From an uncultured Clostridia bacterium (GTDB taxonomy: Bacteria; Bacillota_I; Bacilli_A; RF39; UBA660): DNA of 8,759 nt. Where the stretch lies: assembly GCA_948433815.1 (NCBI GenBank), contig CAOJDZ010000018.1:1-8759 (forward strand). Direction: 5' to 3'. Below are positions 6,768 through 8,759 of the stretch, piece by piece. The position numbers and the translations under genes are program-made. Numbering within the stretch: the first letter of the stretch is position 1; each line of letters begins with the position of its first letter. The notes under the pieces are model-generated. The model made no database searches. It saw nothing but the letters and a program-made list of their open reading frames with translations, and was not told where the DNA came from.

Positions 6768-8048
6768 ATGAAGAATAAATATGGATTTATAATTGGGTTT
6801 ATTTTTTTGTTAAGTTTTGGATTTATTAATAGATATGATGCATTAACTTGTAAATATGAAGATCCTTATGAAAAAGGTAAAGAAATTGTTTTGGAATTTA
6901 CTAGTGATAAAAAGGATGCTTTTACTGTGGGAGGTAAAAAAACTACTTCTTGTTTAGACACAGCAAAAAGTACATTTAAAACAATTAATTTGTATGATAG
7001 TGCAGGTGGTGGAAAAGTTCCTTTTGTAGAATATAATGAAAAAAAATGGTTGTTTAGTGATAAGTCTTTTTCTTGGGGTTCTTGTGTATCTGAAATGTTA
7101 GTACGAACAAATGAAGATGGTGATTATAAATATTATTGTCCTTCGTTAGGGGTATATGAATTTAAGAGTCAAAAAGAAACTTATTATATGATTATGGAAA
7201 ATTCTCCTAAGGTTATGAATACTTGTTATTATGGTCAATGTAAAGATTTAGTACAAAAAGAAGGTAATTCTTCTGAAATACGTGATGAAGAAGGAAATGT
7301 TGTTGAAGAGGTTAAAGATTTAAAGACATGTAGGTTTTCACTTAATACAAGAAATTTAATAGGAAATCATTTTACTTCTAATATTAATAGTAACTTAAGT
7401 ATTACAGAATATTCTGATGGTACTTTTAAGGCTAGATTAGATGGTGATTCTCAGCCATTAAATAATGGTAAGTATTTTTTAGAAATGTTTTCAAAAACTC
7501 AACTAGCTAATTTTATTATTTATAAGAAAGACGGAATGAAGTTTTTAAATTTATCAAACGAGAGTGAAGGACGTGGTCTTAATTGTTTAAAGGAAGTATG
7601 GCTTTATTGGGATTCGTCTATAGGTTTCTCTGGTTCTTATGTAATAGTTACAAGTAAAGATGATATACCTGATAATATTGATGACTATACAAATGCTGGA
7701 CAATATGGAGATTCAGCGGAATATGGTTTACCTTTTGGAGGAGCAGTTTCTGATACTATTTCAACTTGTGTAAAGTATTTAGATAGTGCTGATAAAGAAG
7801 GTACAATTGCTAATTTGTTAAATAAAGTTTATTTTATAATTAAAGTTGGTTCTATTATTTTAGTAATAGTTTTATCTATGTTAGATTTTGCTATGAGTAC
7901 TACAAAAAGTAAAGATGAATTAATGTCTACAGTAAAAAAATTAGTTTATAGACTTATTATATTAGTGATTATATTATTATTACCCACATTTATAGATATG
8001 ATTGGTAATATTATTGGGATGGAAGATGTCCTTTGTGGAATAAAGTAA
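6768..8048 (+). CDS. Secreted Cys-rich ectodomain fused to C-terminal VirB2/TrbC-like two-helix module
   Basis: An intact 426-residue protein. A signal peptide covers about residues 1-25 (hydrophobic 6-20, likely cleavage after YDA). A large outer domain (about 26-345) carries nine cysteines (28, 62, 106, 124, 153, 158, 188, 273, 334), and a tenth (423) follows the last helix. Two membrane helices (about 353-372 and 393-412) flank a Lys-rich loop (TTKSKDELMSTVKK) that should be cytoplasmic. A Gly/Asp/Tyr-rich linker (about 306-325) joins the parts. The tail resembles VirB2/TrbC-type pilins, which normally stand alone, as the product at 6203 does; the ectodomain family is not recognised. All ten cysteines occur in the frameshifted paralogue at 2909-4239. 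The ATG at 6768 follows GTGAGG at 6755-6760. With no terminator downstream, it is probably co-transcribed with the VirB6-like gene. A surface-exposed pilus or channel subunit or adhesin is the likely role. Confidence 0.8.
   Translation: MKNKYGFIIGFIFLLSFGFINRYDALTCKYEDPYEKGKEIVLEFTSDKKDAFTVGGKKTTSCLDTAKSTFKTINLYDSAGGGKVPFVEYNEKKWLFSDKSFSWGSCVSEMLVRTNEDGDYKYYCPSLGVYEFKSQKETYYMIMENSPKVMNTCYYGQCKDLVQKEGNSSEIRDEEGNVVEEVKDLKTCRFSLNTRNLIGNHFTSNINSNLSITEYSDGTFKARLDGDSQPLNNGKYFLEMFSKTQLANFIIYKKDGMKFLNLSNESEGRGLNCLKEVWLYWDSSIGFSGSYVIVTSKDDIPDNIDDYTNAGQYGDSAEYGLPFGGAVSDTISTCVKYLDSADKEGTIANLLNKVYFIIKVGSIILVIVLSMLDFAMSTTKSKDELMSTVKKLVYRLIILVIILLLPTFIDMIGNIIGMEDVLCGIK
7722..8048 (+). repeat. Direct repeat copy 2: 3' end of intact fusion gene (VirB2-like module)
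   Basis: The partner of 3913-4239: same length, no gaps, 3809 bp downstream in the same orientation. It covers the end of the linker, both membrane helices and the stop codon. Recombination between copies could exchange ectodomains or delete the genes between them. Confidence 0.9.
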
Positions 8049-8069
8049 GTCATATAGAAAGGAGTAATT

Positions 8070-8759
8070 ATGGGAATATTTAAATTAGGATTAAGTTTTT
8101 CGGGCTTTCCAATACCTATTCTTTATGAACTTTGTATGGCTATAGATGCCATAATATATGAAGTTGCTGATCGCGCTTTAAGAGCATTTTTTGAGATGGC
8201 TAAGTTATCTGCTGATGTTCAAGCTTTTAGCACTGAGATTGGTTGGATTTTACAAAGAGTGATGGTTTTAGCGGGAGTTTATGCTTTATTTAGGATTGCT
8301 ATAATGTTAATTAACTATATTATTGATCCAAATAAATTAAATGATGTAAGTAAAAACGGAACTGCTATAGTAAAAAATATAGTTATTGCTATTATTTTAT
8401 TAATAGTATCTCCTTTTGTTTTTAAAATATTAGGAGAATTTCAAGGAATGGTAATAGATCAAAATGTTATTCCTAAAATTGTATATGGTCCAGATCAATT
8501 TAGCGATTCAGTTAATGAAACATTAATTGAGAGTCAATCAGCGAGATTTGTTAATAATGTATTTTTATTATTTTTTGTTCCTAATATGGATTGTTCAGAT
8601 GATAATACAAATTATTGTAAAGATTATAATGCAGTTAAAGAAGCAAAAAAAAGAGGCGGAGGATATTTTGGAGTTTCTAATTTAATTGGCTATGCTTCAT
8701 CAAAGTATTTTAATTATAGTCCTTTTGTTTCTGGAATAGTTGGAATGATGCTCGTTTAT
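8070..8759 (+). CDS. VirB6/TrbL-like polytopic membrane protein, N-terminal part (3' truncated by window)
   Basis: An open frame of 230 codons from the ATG at 8070 to the window end, with no stop. AAAGGAG (8058-8064) lies 5 nt before the ATG, and the gene starts 21 bp after the fusion gene, so the two are probably co-transcribed. The product starts with an amphipathic or hydrophobic part (about 10-35). Clear membrane segments follow at about 57-83, 100-122 and 160-171, and another begins at about 215. Between the middle helices lies a polar stretch (DPNKLNDVSKNG, 86-97), and after them FQGMVIDQNVIP (125-136). An outer loop with two cysteines (175 and 183) and a GGGYFG segment (197-202) follows. 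The many helices, the missing signal peptide and the position next to a VirB2-like gene suggest a VirB6/TrbL-type channel component of a type IV secretion system. This is a topology and context call; no diagnostic motif is visible. Confidence 0.65.
   Translation, partial: MGIFKLGLSFSGFPIPILYELCMAIDAIIYEVADRALRAFFEMAKLSADVQAFSTEIGWILQRVMVLAGVYALFRIAIMLINYIIDPNKLNDVSKNGTAIVKNIVIAIILLIVSPFVFKILGEFQGMVIDQNVIPKIVYGPDQFSDSVNETLIESQSARFVNNVFLLFFVPNMDCSDDNTNYCKDYNAVKEAKKRGGGYFGVSNLIGYASSKYFNYSPFVSGIVGMMLVY

Noticed and set aside
6840..6852. Lipoprotein signal (lipobox) before the first Cys of the fusion proteins
   Set aside because: The residues before Cys are DALT and DALV; position -1 is Thr or Val rather than Gly/Ala/Ser, so ordinary signal peptidase cleavage is more likely.
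1..8759. tRNA, rRNA, CRISPR array, insertion sequence or integrase
   Set aside because: No matching structures, spaced short repeats or transposase/recombinase reading frames were seen on either strand.

Overview
The window is very AT-rich, and every recognisable gene lies on the plus strand. Short Shine-Dalgarno-led genes, sigma-A type promoters (TTGACA or TTGATA, 17 bp, TATAAT-like) and small U-tailed hairpin terminators point to a low-GC Gram-positive bacterium. The gene set, with no outer-membrane components, fits a Firmicute or a Mollicutes-related gut lineage such as the RF39-type Bacilli. That placement is inferred from composition and family resemblance, not from a marker gene. TGG encodes Trp throughout and TGA is used as a stop once (1954-1956), so the standard bacterial code fits.

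Layout. (1) Positions 1-2741 hold a compact tad-type module: the C-terminal part of a CpaF/TadA secretion ATPase (5' end outside the window), then TadB-like and TadC-like inner-membrane platform proteins, closed by a terminator at 2741-2770. (2) Positions 2848-4269 hold a single gene with its own promoter and terminator. It encodes a secreted Cys-rich ectodomain fused to a C-terminal two-helix VirB2/TrbC-like module, and its reading frame is broken near 3083-3138. (3) Positions 4300-6123 hold a promoter and three genes: a small Cys-rich pilin-like protein, a TadE-like pseudopilin, and a CpaE/TadZ-like protein whose P-loop has lost its lysines. (4) Positions 6144-6626 hold a promoter, a stand-alone VirB2-like two-helix protein and a terminator. 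(5) Positions 6674-8759 hold a promoter, an intact paralogue of the ectodomain/VirB2-like fusion, and directly downstream a polytopic VirB6/TrbL-like membrane protein that runs off the window end. No gap exceeds about 180 bp, and those gaps are accounted for mainly by promoters and terminators.

Together the genes look like one cell-envelope machine that mixes parts of two systems. The Tad pilus supplies the motor ATPase, platform, pseudopilins and localisation protein. Type IV secretion/conjugation supplies VirB2-like pilin hairpins and a VirB6-like channel protein. The most unusual parts are the two paralogous fusions, which share ten conserved cysteines and a nearly identical 327-bp 3' end (3913-4239 and 7722-8048). 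No VirB4/VirD4 ATPase, prepilin peptidase, relaxase or integrase is visible, so whether this is a conjugation element, a pilus or a new hybrid cannot be settled here.
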